Below are positions 25,569 through 36,185 of a DNA stretch of 64,000 bases, in pieces. The DNA is taken from positions 124,001 to 188,000 of the forward strand of contig NBNI01000005.1 of assembly GCA_004379135.1 (NCBI GenBank), written 5' to 3'. The translations under genes were made by a program, and so were the position numbers. The stretch comes from Acidimicrobiales bacterium mtb01. Its GTDB lineage: Bacteria; Actinomycetota; Acidimicrobiia; Acidimicrobiales; Ilumatobacteraceae. Position 1 is the stretch's first letter; each line of letters starts with the position of its first letter. The notes below the pieces were generated by a model. The model made no database searches and had not been told where the DNA came from. It saw only the letters and a program-made list of their open reading frames with translations.

Positions 25569-26105
25569 GTGAGCGACAACACCGACACTCGCACCTCCTG
25601 GCTGAGCCCCGACCTCTTGGCCCAGGTCCGGGCCAACGTGCCCCTGGTGTACGTCGACGCCATCCCGGTGCGGGTCGACTCGCACGGTCGCGTGGTGCAG
25701 GTGGGTCTGCTGCTGCGCGTCGCCGCCGATGGGTCGATCAGCCGCATGCTCGTGTCGGGCCGCGTGCTCTACGGCGAGCGCGTGCGCGACGCCCTCATCC
25801 GCCACCTCGAAAAGGACCTCGGCCCCCTCGCATTGCCGCGTGTGCCACCCAACCCGGCACCGTTCACGATCGCCGAGTACTTCCCCGACCCCGACGTGAG
25901 CGGTTTCACCGACCCTCGCCACCACGCCGTGAGCCTCGCCTACGTGGTTCCGGTCGACGGCGAGTGCACGCCCACGCAGGAAGCGCTCGACCTGGCTTGG
26001 TTCAGCCCGTCCGAGGCGGCCAGCGTCAAGATCACCGCCGACATGACGGGTGGGCAGGACCGTCTGCTGCGTCTGGCCCTCGGTCACGTGGGCGAACTGC
26101 CCTAG
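25569..26105 (+). CDS. DUF4916 / Nudix-like protein
   Basis: A 178-residue protein resembling the actinobacterial DUF4916 family with a Nudix fold. The canonical Nudix box is degenerate: the segment S-G-R-V-L-Y-G-E-R-V-R-D-A-L-I-R-H-L-E takes its place, without REx2EE. Hydrolase activity is therefore doubtful. Conserved PAPFTIAEYFPDP and H-H-A-V-S-L-A-Y-V-V-P-V follow. GTG start; 46 bases after tag. Confidence 0.8.
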   Translation: MSDNTDTRTSWLSPDLLAQVRANVPLVYVDAIPVRVDSHGRVVQVGLLLRVAADGSISRMLVSGRVLYGERVRDALIRHLEKDLGPLALPRVPPNPAPFTIAEYFPDPDVSGFTDPRHHAVSLAYVVPVDGECTPTQEALDLAWFSPSEAASVKITADMTGGQDRLLRLALGHVGELP

Positions 26106-26114
26106 AGCCCCCGA

Positions 26115-26438
26115 TCAGGCGTCGTTGGGGCGCCGCTTCACCACCCGGCGAGTGCGGCGGCTCGCCTTCGGGTTGCTGACCACCTGAGTCTCGTCGTCGA
26201 CGTCGATGGAGATGCCGTCGACGTCGATGTCGCCGGGTTCGCCCGAGGCCTCCCAGACCGCCGGCTCCTCCTCTTTGGGTTTGCGGCCGAGCACTCGCTC
26301 GATGCCGAGCATGCTGCTGGCCACCACCGCGCCGACCGATCCGTACTTGCGGCGCGCGCGTTCGATCATGGCCGCGTCGGCGTTGTGTGGCTGGCCTTCG
26401 TCGCTGGGTTGATCGTCGCGTTCGGGTTGGTTGCTCAT
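26115..26438 (-). CDS. Small charged hypothetical protein
   Basis: A 107-residue soluble protein, not recognised. The N-terminal 20 residues are polar and disordered; a short helix R-R-K-Y-G-S-V-G-A-V-V-A-S-S-M-L-G with a glycine/alanine patch is the most conserved-looking segment. The middle is acidic and the C-terminus strongly basic (R-R-T-R-R-V-V-K-R-R), suggesting nucleic-acid contact. Divergent from the Nei-like gene, so a link to that protein is possible but not shown. Confidence 0.65.
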   Translation of the reverse strand: MSNQPERDDQPSDEGQPHNADAAMIERARRKYGSVGAVVASSMLGIERVLGRKPKEEEPAVWEASGEPGDIDVDGISIDVDDETQVVSNPKASRRTRRVVKRRPNDA

Positions 26439-26470
26439 GGGTATGCCACAACGGCGTGTCGGTAAGAATC

Positions 26471-26476
26471 TACGCT
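26471..26476 (+). promoter_or_regulatory. Putative leaderless -10 element (TACGCT) of the Nei-like gene
   Basis: TACGCT is six bases before the GTG at 26483, supporting that start for a protein whose N-terminus is unusual. Confidence 0.45.
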
Positions 26477-26482
26477 GGAATC

Positions 26483-27358
26483 GTGACGGGAGGGGCCCGC
26501 CTGAATCGTGCGGTGTCCGCGATGCGGACCGCACTCGTGAACCAGTCGTCGCTGCGCGTCGACACCGTTGCCGGATTGTGGCCCATGCCGTCCGAACACA
26601 GTCTGATCGAGGCCATCCATCGCGATGGTCGTTGCGTGTCCATTGAATGGGACGACGGCATCGTGCTCGAGACGTGGGTGCGTTGGAAGGGTTCGTGGGA
26701 GCTGTATCGATCGAACCAGATGTGGCGACTGCCCATGTCGTTCGCGCGTGTGGTGATCGAAGTGCCGGGTTGGACCGCGGTGTGTTTCGGATCGGTGTCC
26801 GTCGACTCGTACCGCATGCCCGATCGTCATCGTCATCCGCAAAGTGGTGGTGTCGGCCCCGATCTTCGTCGCGACGACGTCGATCTCGGCGCGGTCGCCA
26901 CGCGCTTGTTCTACCCGACCCGAGCCGGCATGACGATCTTCGATGCGTTGGGCGACCCGCATGTTCTCACCGGATCGGGAAACGTCGATCGCTCGGAGGT
27001 ACTGTGGTCGCTCGAGTTGAGCCCGTTCACTTCGGTCGGCGAACTCGAGTACGACGACATGTGGATGATCGTGCAGTCGATGGCCCGCTCGGTTCGCAGT
27101 GGTCATCAGTCGCTGTCGGTGTACGGGCGAGTCGGCCAGCCCTGCGTTCGTTGCGGTTCGTCGATCACCGGCGCTCGTCAGGGCGAGGATCGCCGCATGG
27201 CGTATTGGTGCACGACTTGCCAGTCGGGAAATGGTCAGAGATTGGTTCCTCCATCGTCTAACGAGGCATCTCCGCCAGCCGACGTGCTCTATCTGAATGA
27301 GGCGCGCGCCGCCAGAGAGCGGGTGCGTATCTTCGACGATCTGCGCGATTTCGGCTGA
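26483..27358 (+). CDS. Fpg/Nei-family DNA glycosylase homologue lacking the catalytic Pro-Glu N-terminus
   Basis: A 291-residue member of the formamidopyrimidine glycosylase/endonuclease VIII family. The helix-two-turn-helix region is clear (G-V-G-P-D-L; G-S-G-N-V-D-R-S-E-V-L-W), and a C-terminal zinc finger C-V-R-C...C-T-T-C keeps the catalytic-loop Arg before Y-W-C. Normal members begin M-P-E-G, where Pro is the Schiff-base nucleophile and Glu the acid; this one begins V-T-G-G, so both are missing. The lysine loop is also altered (W-V-R-W-K-G-S). Probably a DNA-binding, non-lyase protein, or an enzyme with another mechanism. Start supported by TACGCT six bases upstream. Confidence 0.8.
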   Translation: MTGGARLNRAVSAMRTALVNQSSLRVDTVAGLWPMPSEHSLIEAIHRDGRCVSIEWDDGIVLETWVRWKGSWELYRSNQMWRLPMSFARVVIEVPGWTAVCFGSVSVDSYRMPDRHRHPQSGGVGPDLRRDDVDLGAVATRLFYPTRAGMTIFDALGDPHVLTGSGNVDRSEVLWSLELSPFTSVGELEYDDMWMIVQSMARSVRSGHQSLSVYGRVGQPCVRCGSSITGARQGEDRRMAYWCTTCQSGNGQRLVPPSSNEASPPADVLYLNEARAARERVRIFDDLRDFG

Positions 27359-27362
27359 CGGC

Positions 27363-29936
27363 TCAGGTCGACGAGATCGCTTCGAGCACGTCGAGCTTGG
27401 CCGCGCGCCGGGCCGGCCCGATGGCCGCCACCACACCCACCACGATGGCGGTGATGAGCACCGAGATGATGGTCGGGAACGGAATCACCACGCGGTCGAC
27501 GAACGACTCGGGAAGGGCGGTCGTGACGGCGGCCCCCAACGGAACACCGACCACGATGCCGAGCACGGCGCCGAACACCGCGACGATGACGGCCTCCCAG
27601 CGGATCGATCGCTTGAGCATGCGTTTGCTCATGCCGACCGCGCGCAGAAGTCCGAACTCGCGAGTGCGTTCGAAGACGCTGAGCGCCATGGTGTTGGCGA
27701 TGCCGAGCACCGCGATGGCGATGGAGATGATGAGCAGTCCGTAGATGACGATGAGCAACTGATTGAACTGGTCTTCCTGGCTCTGCTGGAACTCGGCTTG
27801 GTTCTGCACTTCGGCGCTCGGGAAGTCGGCGGCGATCTTCTCGACCGCGATCCGGGCATCGTCGATCGACACGCCATCGGCGATCTTGGCGCCGATGAAG
27901 AAGTCGACTGGTTGAGCGGTGGACACGGCGGCGAGCGTGTCGAGCCCGACCAGCCAGTTGCCCGCGATGCTGGAGTCGGCGTAGACGCCGCCCACCTCGA
28001 TGGTCTGCTCGGTGCCGTTCTGCCACGTGATACTGAGAGAGTCGCCGACTCCGACGCCGTAGTCGGCCGCCGGATCCTCGTGCAGCAACATCTTGCCCTC
28101 GTCGAGCGATTCGACCGAGCCGTCCTGCAGATCGATGTCGACCAGATCCTTGAAGGCTGAACCGCGGACCGCACCGATCTGCTTCTCGTCGCCGTTCACG
28201 AGTGCGACCGATCCACGGAACGGGCTGACCGCGCCGAGTTCGGGGAGTTCGAGCAGTCGTTCGGCGAACGCGACCGGCAGGCCCTGGAAGTTCTGGGGTC
28301 CGTTGGAGATGAAGAAGTCGGCGGTGACCGAACCCTCGAGCTGCTCGCGGAACGTCTGTCGAATCGATTCGGCGACCACCGCGACGGTGCTGACGAGAGC
28401 GAGACCGATCATGAGTGCCGATGCGGTGGACGCGGTGCGGCGCGGTGTGCGCTGCGCGTTGCGACTGCCGAGACGACCGGCGACCGAGCGCGTCATCGGC
28501 AGGAACGGCAGCGGAAGGGTGCGGCTGATCGCACGGCTGGCCGGCGCGGCGACCGTGGTGGACAGGCTGGAGATGCCGAGGAAGATGAGCACCGCACCGA
28601 GCGCCGCGAGAAGGAGAGTGCTGGCCACTTCGCCCGGCTGTACGAACACGCCGAGGCCGAAGAACGCGACGCCGAGCGCGGTGACGACCGATCCGACGAC
28701 GAGCCGCTTGTTCTTCTGCAAGGCGCTGAAACCCAATTCGGGCCGCATCGCGGCGACCGGCGGAATACGACCGGCGCGGATGGCCGGGATGACCGCGGCC
28801 GCCACCGTGACGCCGACACCGACGAAGAGCGACGCCAGCACCGTGCGCGTGGACACGATGAGCGAGGCCGACGGGAACGCGGCACCGGTGGCGTTGAACA
28901 ACGCGACGATGCCCACGGCCACGCCCATGCCCGCGAAGATGCCGAGCACCGTGGCGAGGATCGAGACGATCAGCGATTCGCCGACGATCATCGAACGGAT
29001 CTGTCGGGTGCTCGCGCCGACGGCGCGCAGCAGGGCCAACTCGCGCAGTCGCTGGCTGACGATGATGGCGAAGGTGTTGAAGATCAGGAACGCACTCACG
29101 AAGAGTGATACCGCTGCGAATCCGAGCAACACGTTGCCGAAGATGTCGATCACGTCGTTGATCGCGCCGGCCGTCTCCTGGGCCGATTGCTCGCCGGTGA
29201 TCACCTCGTACTTGGTGTCGATGGCCGCCTGGACCGCCTGTTGCACGTCGTCACGCGAAGCACCATCGGCGAGGGCGATGTAGAGGGAGTCGGCGCGATT
29301 CTGCGTGCCGAGGAACTCGTTGGCGGTTTGCGGATCGAAGGCGATGATCGCGGCGCCCCCGCCGTTGGACGTGCTGCCGGTGCCGTTGAGGCCCACCAGT
29401 TCGAACTCGCCCTTGCCGTTCGGGCCGACGATGGTGACGGTGTCGCCGATTTGGTACCCGGCGCGACGCGCCGACGACTGATCGAGGGTGATCTGGCCCG
29501 GACCGCGCGCGAAGTCACCGTCGACGAGGGTGCGTCCGTCGAGTCCGTCGGGACCTTCCCACGCGATACCGAACGAGGGGCCGGTGGTGCGCAGCGGCTC
29601 GCCATCGGACGTGATGACGGTGGCTGCGCGCAGGATGTTGACCTCGACCTTGGCGACACCGTCGACGCTCGCGATGGCATCGGCCACTTCGAACGGAACC
29701 GGGTCGCGTTCGGCCCGGGCCGCGTCGCCGAAAGCGACCGTGGACCGCACTTCGAGATCGACGTCGCCCGAAAGAGTGGCGAACAACTCGTTGATGGCGC
29801 GCTTGACGCTGTCGGTGAGGACGAACGCGCCCGACACGAAGGCCACACCGCTCACGACGGCGAGAACCGTGAGGAAGATGCGCCACTTGCGCGCGAGGAC
29901 GCCGCGCAGTGTGAGACGGGGGACCGGGGTCGACAT
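27363..29936 (-). CDS. ABC transporter permease, FtsX/MacB type (two FtsX repeats)
   Basis: An 857-residue permease with an N-terminal membrane helix, a large extracytoplasmic domain, three helices, a second helix with another periplasmic domain (about 490-700), and three C-terminal helices, the duplicated FtsX layout of mechanotransmitting exporters. In Gram-positive bacteria such pairs export peptides or lipoproteins, or relay envelope stress. It lies 11 bases after the ATPase gene and is clearly its partner. The substrate is unknown. Confidence 0.9.
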   Translation of the reverse strand: MSTPVPRLTLRGVLARKWRIFLTVLAVVSGVAFVSGAFVLTDSVKRAINELFATLSGDVDLEVRSTVAFGDAARAERDPVPFEVADAIASVDGVAKVEVNILRAATVITSDGEPLRTTGPSFGIAWEGPDGLDGRTLVDGDFARGPGQITLDQSSARRAGYQIGDTVTIVGPNGKGEFELVGLNGTGSTSNGGGAAIIAFDPQTANEFLGTQNRADSLYIALADGASRDDVQQAVQAAIDTKYEVITGEQSAQETAGAINDVIDIFGNVLLGFAAVSLFVSAFLIFNTFAIIVSQRLRELALLRAVGASTRQIRSMIVGESLIVSILATVLGIFAGMGVAVGIVALFNATGAAFPSASLIVSTRTVLASLFVGVGVTVAAAVIPAIRAGRIPPVAAMRPELGFSALQKNKRLVVGSVVTALGVAFFGLGVFVQPGEVASTLLLAALGAVLIFLGISSLSTTVAAPASRAISRTLPLPFLPMTRSVAGRLGSRNAQRTPRRTASTASALMIGLALVSTVAVVAESIRQTFREQLEGSVTADFFISNGPQNFQGLPVAFAERLLELPELGAVSPFRGSVALVNGDEKQIGAVRGSAFKDLVDIDLQDGSVESLDEGKMLLHEDPAADYGVGVGDSLSITWQNGTEQTIEVGGVYADSSIAGNWLVGLDTLAAVSTAQPVDFFIGAKIADGVSIDDARIAVEKIAADFPSAEVQNQAEFQQSQEDQFNQLLIVIYGLLIISIAIAVLGIANTMALSVFERTREFGLLRAVGMSKRMLKRSIRWEAVIVAVFGAVLGIVVGVPLGAAVTTALPESFVDRVVIPFPTIISVLITAIVVGVVAAIGPARRAAKLDVLEAISST

Positions 29937-29947
29937 GGGTGAGAGCG

Positions 29948-30697
29948 TCAGTTGCCGAGCTTCTTCATCCGGTCGAGCACCCGATCGGCGGTGGGCTCGG
30001 TCATCTCGTCGACGATGCGTCCGTCGGCGAGGAACACCACGCGATCGGCGTACGACGCGGCGACGGCGTCGTGGGTGACCATCACGATGGTCTGGCCGAA
30101 CTCGCTCACGGCGCGGCGCATGAACTTCAGGATCTCGGTGCCGGTGCGACTGTCGAGGTTGCCGGTTGGCTCGTCGGCGAAGATGATGCGCGGCCGGCTG
30201 GCCAGGGCGCGGGCCACGGCCACGCGCTGCTGTTGTCCTCCCGACAACTCGCTCGGACGATGCTCGAGACGATCGCGCAGATTCACGGCGTCGACCACTT
30301 GATCGATCCAGGACTGATCGCCCGACTCACCGCCGAGATCGAGGGGAAGCCGGATGTTCTCGAGCGCGGTGAGGGTGGGGATGAGGTTGTAGGCCTGGAA
30401 GATGAAGCCCACCTGTTCGCGACGCAGACGGGTGAGCGCCTTGTCGCTCAACTGCGAGATGTCGGTGTCGCCGATGCGCACCGTGCCCGAGGTGAGCGAA
30501 TCGAGACCGGCCAGGCAGTGCATGAGCGTGCTCTTGCCCGAACCCGACGGGCCCATGATGGCGGTGAAACGGCCGACGTCGAACGTGACGGTGACGCCGT
30601 CGAGGGCGCGTACTTCGCTGTCGCCCTTTCCGTAGATCTTGAACGCGTCCTCGGCCGATGCTGCGGCCGTGAGCGTGGGGGTTGCGGTCTCCGACAT
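29948..30697 (-). CDS. ABC transporter ATP-binding protein, LolD/MacB type
   Basis: A 249-residue ATPase. Walker A G-P-S-G-S-G-K-S-T (about 51-59), Q-loop in I-F-Q-A-Y-N-L-I-P, signature L-S-G-G-Q-Q-Q-R, Walker B I-I-F-A-D-E-P-T-G-N-L-D and H-loop M-V-T-H-D are all present. The A-D-E-P-T-G-N-L-D variant is typical of the FtsE/LolD/MacB family. It powers the FtsX-type permease just downstream. Divergent from the NMN adenylyltransferase-like gene with only 28 bases between start codons. Confidence 0.94.
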   Translation of the reverse strand: MSETATPTLTAAASAEDAFKIYGKGDSEVRALDGVTVTFDVGRFTAIMGPSGSGKSTLMHCLAGLDSLTSGTVRIGDTDISQLSDKALTRLRREQVGFIFQAYNLIPTLTALENIRLPLDLGGESGDQSWIDQVVDAVNLRDRLEHRPSELSGGQQQRVAVARALASRPRIIFADEPTGNLDSRTGTEILKFMRRAVSEFGQTIVMVTHDAVAASYADRVVFLADGRIVDEMTEPTADRVLDRMKKLGN

Positions 30698-30713
30698 GGC
30701 TTCAGTCTGCCGT

Positions 30714-30719
30714 TAGGTT
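30714..30719 (+). promoter_or_regulatory. Putative leaderless -10 element (TAGGTT)
   Basis: TAGGTT is six bases before the ATG at 30726 in a 28-bp gap between divergent start codons. Confidence 0.45.
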
Positions 30720-30725
30720 GGCCCG

Positions 30726-31205
30726 ATGCACCCCACGGGGCTCATCATCGGGCGATTCGATCCGCCCCATCTGGGTCATTCGTACATGATTCAGTGGGCG
30801 GTCGAACGGTGCTCGCGACTCGTCGTCTTCGTGAACACGAAGGACGGCGAGTCGGCTCCGGGTGAACTACGGGCGAAATGGTTGCAAGATCTGCATCCCG
30901 ATGTGACGGTTGTCCGTGTGCAACACGCGCTCCACAACGACTGGAACGACGCCGAGCTCTGGAACAAGTGGATGACGTTGCTGCGCTCGAAGTGGCCGCT
31001 CGACGAAGGGCCGCACGTGGTGGTTTCGAGCGATCCGTACGTGTCGGAACTCGCGCGACGTTTCGACGCCGAGGCGTTGGTGTGCGATCCGGAGCGGGTG
31101 AACGTGCCCATCAGCGCCACCCTGGTGCGCAACGACCCAGCGGCCCATCTCGAGAAGTTGGCTCCCGAGGTGAGGCGCTGGGTCGAGGCGAACTGGCTGC
31201 GTTGA
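30726..31205 (+). CDS. Nicotinamide-nucleotide adenylyltransferase-like protein
   Basis: A 159-residue nucleotidyltransferase. G-R-F-D-P-P-H-L-G-H (residues 9-18) is the HxGH ATP motif and I-S-A-T-L-V-R near 130 is the second ATP-binding motif. The small size and the G-R-F-x-P-x-H form fit NadM or the N-terminal domain of NadR, which join NMN and ATP to NAD. A related cytidylyl- or pantetheine-phosphate adenylyltransferase cannot be excluded. Convergent with the peroxiredoxin gene. Confidence 0.75.
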   Translation: MHPTGLIIGRFDPPHLGHSYMIQWAVERCSRLVVFVNTKDGESAPGELRAKWLQDLHPDVTVVRVQHALHNDWNDAELWNKWMTLLRSKWPLDEGPHVVVSSDPYVSELARRFDAEALVCDPERVNVPISATLVRNDPAAHLEKLAPEVRRWVEANWLR

Positions 31206-31235
31206 TCGCTTCGCGCCGGGCTGTTTCTTTTCGGG

Positions 31236-31874
31236 CTACTTCTTGTTCGGCTGGGCGAGCACGCGCAAGTAGGGCTTGACGGTCTTCCAACCCTGTGGGA
31301 ACAGCGTCTTGGCTTCGTCGTCGGAGACGGCGGCGCCGATGATCACGTCCTGGCCGTCCTTCCAGTTGGCTGGTGTGGCCACTTTGTACTGGGCGGTGAG
31401 TTGCAGGCTGTCGATCACGCGCAGGATCTCGTCGAAGTTGCGACCGGTGGACGCGGGGTAGGTGATGGTGAGCTTCACCTTCTTGTCGGGTCCGATCACG
31501 AACACGCTGCGCACGGTCAAGGTGTCGTTGGCGTTGGGGTGGATCATGTCGTACAGATCGCTCACCTTGCGCTCGGGGTCGCCGATCATCGGGAAGTTGA
31601 CCGCCGTTCCCTGTGTCTCGGCGATGTCGCCTTCCCACTTCACGTGGCTGTCGACCGGGTCGACCGACAGGCCGATCACCTTCACGTTGCGCTTGTCGAA
31701 TTCGGGCTTGATCTTGGCGACGTAGCCGAGTTCGGTGGTGCACACCGGGGTGAAGTCCTTCGGATGGCTGAAGAGCACACCCCATGAATCGCCCAGCCAT
31801 TCGTGGAAGCGAATGGTGCCCTGAGTCGTGTCGGCGGTGAAGTCGGGGGCGGTGTCGCCCAAGCGGATGGCCAT
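31236..31874 (-). CDS. 1-Cys peroxiredoxin (Prx6 type)
   Basis: A 212-residue thiol peroxidase. The peroxidatic cysteine is Cys45 in P-V-C-T-T-E; there is no resolving Cys in the C-terminal part. The long C-terminal domain (D-G-x-D-V-I-I-G and P-Y-L-R) and H-P-K-D-F-T-P before the active site are Prx6/AhpE-like hallmarks. It reduces H2O2 and organic peroxides with an external thiol. An AGGAG ribosome-binding site is ten bases before the ATG. Follows the fumarase gene on the minus strand with a 76-bp gap. Confidence 0.94.
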   Translation of the reverse strand: MAIRLGDTAPDFTADTTQGTIRFHEWLGDSWGVLFSHPKDFTPVCTTELGYVAKIKPEFDKRNVKVIGLSVDPVDSHVKWEGDIAETQGTAVNFPMIGDPERKVSDLYDMIHPNANDTLTVRSVFVIGPDKKVKLTITYPASTGRNFDEILRVIDSLQLTAQYKVATPANWKDGQDVIIGAAVSDDEAKTLFPQGWKTVKPYLRVLAQPNKK

Positions 31875-31950
31875 GGGATCTCCTGTCGGTCGGCTGCGTG
31901 AAAGCTGAGAAGGGGCAGGCTAGCCCTAAACCCGACCAAACAACTCGGGA

Positions 31951-33603
<1,653 letters not shown>

Positions 33604-33609
33604 GGCGAC

Positions 33610-33615
33610 ACGCTA
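33610..33615 (-). promoter_or_regulatory. Putative leaderless -10 element (TAGCGT) of the fumarase gene
   Basis: Minus-strand TAGCGT is six bases before the ATG at 33603. Confidence 0.45.
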
Positions 33616-33653
33616 GGTCGCGCTGCGTACGGGGGTGTGATCGATGATTCGAT

Positions 33654-36158
33654 TCATCGGTCCTTCATCCGCTTCGGATCGGCGTTGGCGGGATCGACCG
33701 GCCAGTTGTGCTTGGGGTAGCGGCCGGCCATCTCCTTGCGGACTTCGCTCCACGAACCGGCCCAGAAACCCGGCAGATCGGACGTGATCTGGATCGGACG
33801 ATCGGCGGGCGAGAGCAATTGCAGCACGAGATTCACGCGGCCGCCGCCGATGGATGGATGCTCCTTCGTGCCGAACAGATCCTGCACGCGCACCGGCACG
33901 ACCGGTGCGGTTCCCTCGGCGACTCCCGACGTGTAGTCGATGCGGATGCGCCGACCGGAGGCGAGTTCGATGTGCGCTGGTGCGAGATCGTCGAGGCGCG
34001 CACCCTCGGGCCACGGGAGTTGCGAACGCAGGAGCATGGCCAGATCGAGCGACGCGAGTTCGCTCACCGAGGTCATGCCGGCGAGGTACGGCGCGAGCCA
34101 GTCGGCGACCTTCGACACGAGCGCTTTGTCGCTCCAGTCGGGCCACGGTTCTCCGACTTCGCGATGAAGGAACGCGACACGGCTGCGCAGTTCTTGTGTG
34201 GAGGTGCTCCAGGGCAGGGCTGACAGCCGCGTGTTCACGACGTGTTCGACGAGGGCAGCGATCGCCTTGTCGCCCGGGGCCGGACGGTGCGACTCGTCGG
34301 CGAGACGCATGCGGTCGAGTCGGCGGGTCACGCGTTCGACGATGTCGCGGCGCTCCTTGTCGAAGGTGATCACCGATTCGGTGATCACATCGGACGCAAG
34401 AACGCGTTCGATGGTTGCTTCCTCCACGGCGGCGGCGAGACGGATGCGCGCGTTCTTGCGATCGCCATCGAGATCGGCGGTCACCACGAACGGCTCGGTG
34501 GCCATCGTGTCGGTGGGCCGGCACCAGGCCGCCGATCCGTTGCGCATCTGGAACTGTCCGGGCTGACGGCGCACCGCGAGTCGATCGGGGTAGGCGAGGA
34601 GGAGAACCGCACCGGCCCGGTCGGGCTCGATGTTCGACCACACGAGGGCGGTGTTGGTTCGGCGGGCCAGGTCGTCGGCGCGGTCGCGCCAACGGGCGAC
34701 CGCACGTCGATCGGCGCGGTCGTCGTTCGTGTCGCCACGGGCGACCTGCAGTCGTAGCGCGATGTCGATCGGCACGTCGTCGGGTCGGCCGCGCATTACG
34801 TCGCGATCGTCGAGCAGTGCGGCGATGGCGCAGGCGAGCGCGCGATCGTCCCCCGACGATTCGGCGATCATGTGCGCGAGGCGCGGGTGCACCGGGATGT
34901 CGATGAGTCGCCGTCCGGCGTCGGTGAGGCGACCGTCGTGGTCGAGTGCACCGAGCATGGCGAGCAGTTCGCGCGCCTGCTGCAGCGTGGCCGATGGCGG
35001 CGCATCGATGAACGACAGCTCGTCAAGAGCGGTTCCCCACGCGAGTGTTTCGAGCACGAAGCCGCAAAGATCGACTTGTGTGATCTCGGCGGCCAGTTGT
35101 GCTCGGCGGGTGCCGTGTTCGAGTTTGCTCCAGCAGCGGTACGCCACGCCGGGGCCGAGTCGTCCGGCGCGACCGGCGCGCTGATCGGCCGAGGCTCGCG
35201 ACGTGGGAATCGTGGTGAGTCGTGTCATGCCGGTGCGCGGGTCGTAGCGCGGCACTCGCGCTTCACCGGCGTCGACCACCACGCTCACACCGTCGACGGT
35301 GAGGCTGGTCTCGGCGATGTCGGTTGACAGCACCACGCGACGTCGTCCGGCTGGTGACGGTGCGAGCGCGCGATCCTGATCGGCGAGCGAGAGCGCGCCG
35401 GCCAGCGGGTACACGTCGATGTTGTCGGCGGTCTGCGCGAGGTTCGACTCGAGCATCTGCTGCACGCGGGTGATCTCGCCGATGCCGGGCAGGAACACCA
35501 GCACGTCGCCGTCGCATTCGCGCAGGGCTCGTTGCACGGTCTGGCTCACGGCGTCGTCGAGCCGCTGCTGTTTGCCCGGCGCGGCCCAGCGGATGTCGAC
35601 TGGGAACTGTCGACCTTCACTCGTGACGATCGGAGTGTCGGGGCCGAGAAGGCGCGCGAACTTATCGGCGTCGGCGGTGGCCGACATCGCGAGCAGTTTC
35701 AGATCGGGTCGGAGGGTGCGCTGCGTATCGAGAACGAGGGCGAGTCCGAGATCGGTGGGCAGGTTGCGCTCGTGCACTTCGTCGAAGATCACGAGTCCGA
35801 CGCCGGGAAGTTCGGGATCGGACTGGAGTCGCCGGGTGAGGATGCCCTCGGTGACCACCTGGATGCGGGTGTTCTTCCCGATGCGTCGCTCGTCGCGCGT
35901 TTGGTAGCCGACGAGTCCGCCGGGTTCGTCGTTCATGAGTGCGGAGAGACGTCGCGCGGCGGCGCGGGCGGCGAGCCGTCGCGGTTCGAGCATCATGATG
36001 GTGCGACCGTCGAGCCATGGTTCGTCGAGGAGACGAAGCGGAACGAGCGTGGTCTTGCCGGCGCCGGGTGGAGCGACGAGGACGGCGGCTGAGCGAGTGC
36101 TCAGAGCGTCGCGAAGTCGGGTGACGATTCCTTCGACGGGAAGATCGGTCGGCGGAAG
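33654..36158 (-). CDS. hrpB: ATP-dependent helicase HrpB; start codon unclear
   Basis: DExH-box RNA helicase-like protein. The frame from the ATG at 35996 codes for 780 residues: D-E-V-H-E-R-N box, S-A-T, helicase C domain with Q-R-A-G-R-A-G-R, HA2 and the HrpB C-terminal domain. Upstream in the same frame, homology continues: A-P-P-G-A-G-K-T-T (Walker A) lies around 36040-36070, so 35996 cannot be the true start. Between that motif and the in-frame TGA of the upstream gene (36186-36188) there is no ATG, GTG or TTG. The coordinate here ends at a CTT (36158-36156), where family members would begin, giving about 834 residues. Either a non-standard start, coupling from the upstream gene, or a base error is involved. 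Confidence 0.85.
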   Translation of the reverse strand, partial: LPPTDLPVEGIVTRLRDALSTRSAAVLVAPPGAGKTTLVPLRLLDEPWLDGRTIMMLEPRRLAARAAARRLSALMNDEPGGLVGYQTRDERRIGKNTRIQVVTEGILTRRLQSDPELPGVGLVIFDEVHERNLPTDLGLALVLDTQRTLRPDLKLLAMSATADADKFARLLGPDTPIVTSEGRQFPVDIRWAAPGKQQRLDDAVSQTVQRALRECDGDVLVFLPGIGEITRVQQMLESNLAQTADNIDVYPLAGALSLADQDRALAPSPAGRRRVVLSTDIAETSLTVDGVSVVVDAGEARVPRYDPRTGMTRLTTIPTSRASADQRAGRAGRLGPGVAYRCWSKLEHGTRRAQLAAEITQVDLCGFVLETLAWGTALDELSFIDAPPSATLQQARELLAMLGALDHDGRLTDAGRRLIDIPVHPRLAHMIAESSGDDRALACAIAALLDDRDVMRGRPDDVPIDIALRLQVARGDTNDDRADRRAVARWRDRADDLARRTNTALVWSNIEPDRAGAVLLLAYPDRLAVRRQPGQFQMRNGSAAWCRPTDTMATEPFVVTADLDGDRKNARIRLAAAVEEATIERVLASDVITESVITFDKERRDIVERVTRRLDRMRLADESHRPAPGDKAIAALVEHVVNTRLSALPWSTSTQELRSRVAFLHREVGEPWPDWSDKALVSKVADWLAPYLAGMTSVSELASLDLAMLLRSQLPWPEGARLDDLAPAHIELASGRRIRIDYTSGVAEGTAPVVPVRVQDLFGTKEHPSIGGGRVNLVLQLLSPADRPIQITSDLPGFWAGSWSEVRKEMAGRYPKHNWPVDPANADPKRMKDR

Positions 36159-36185
36159 CGAGACGATGACTGCGCGATGATCGGA

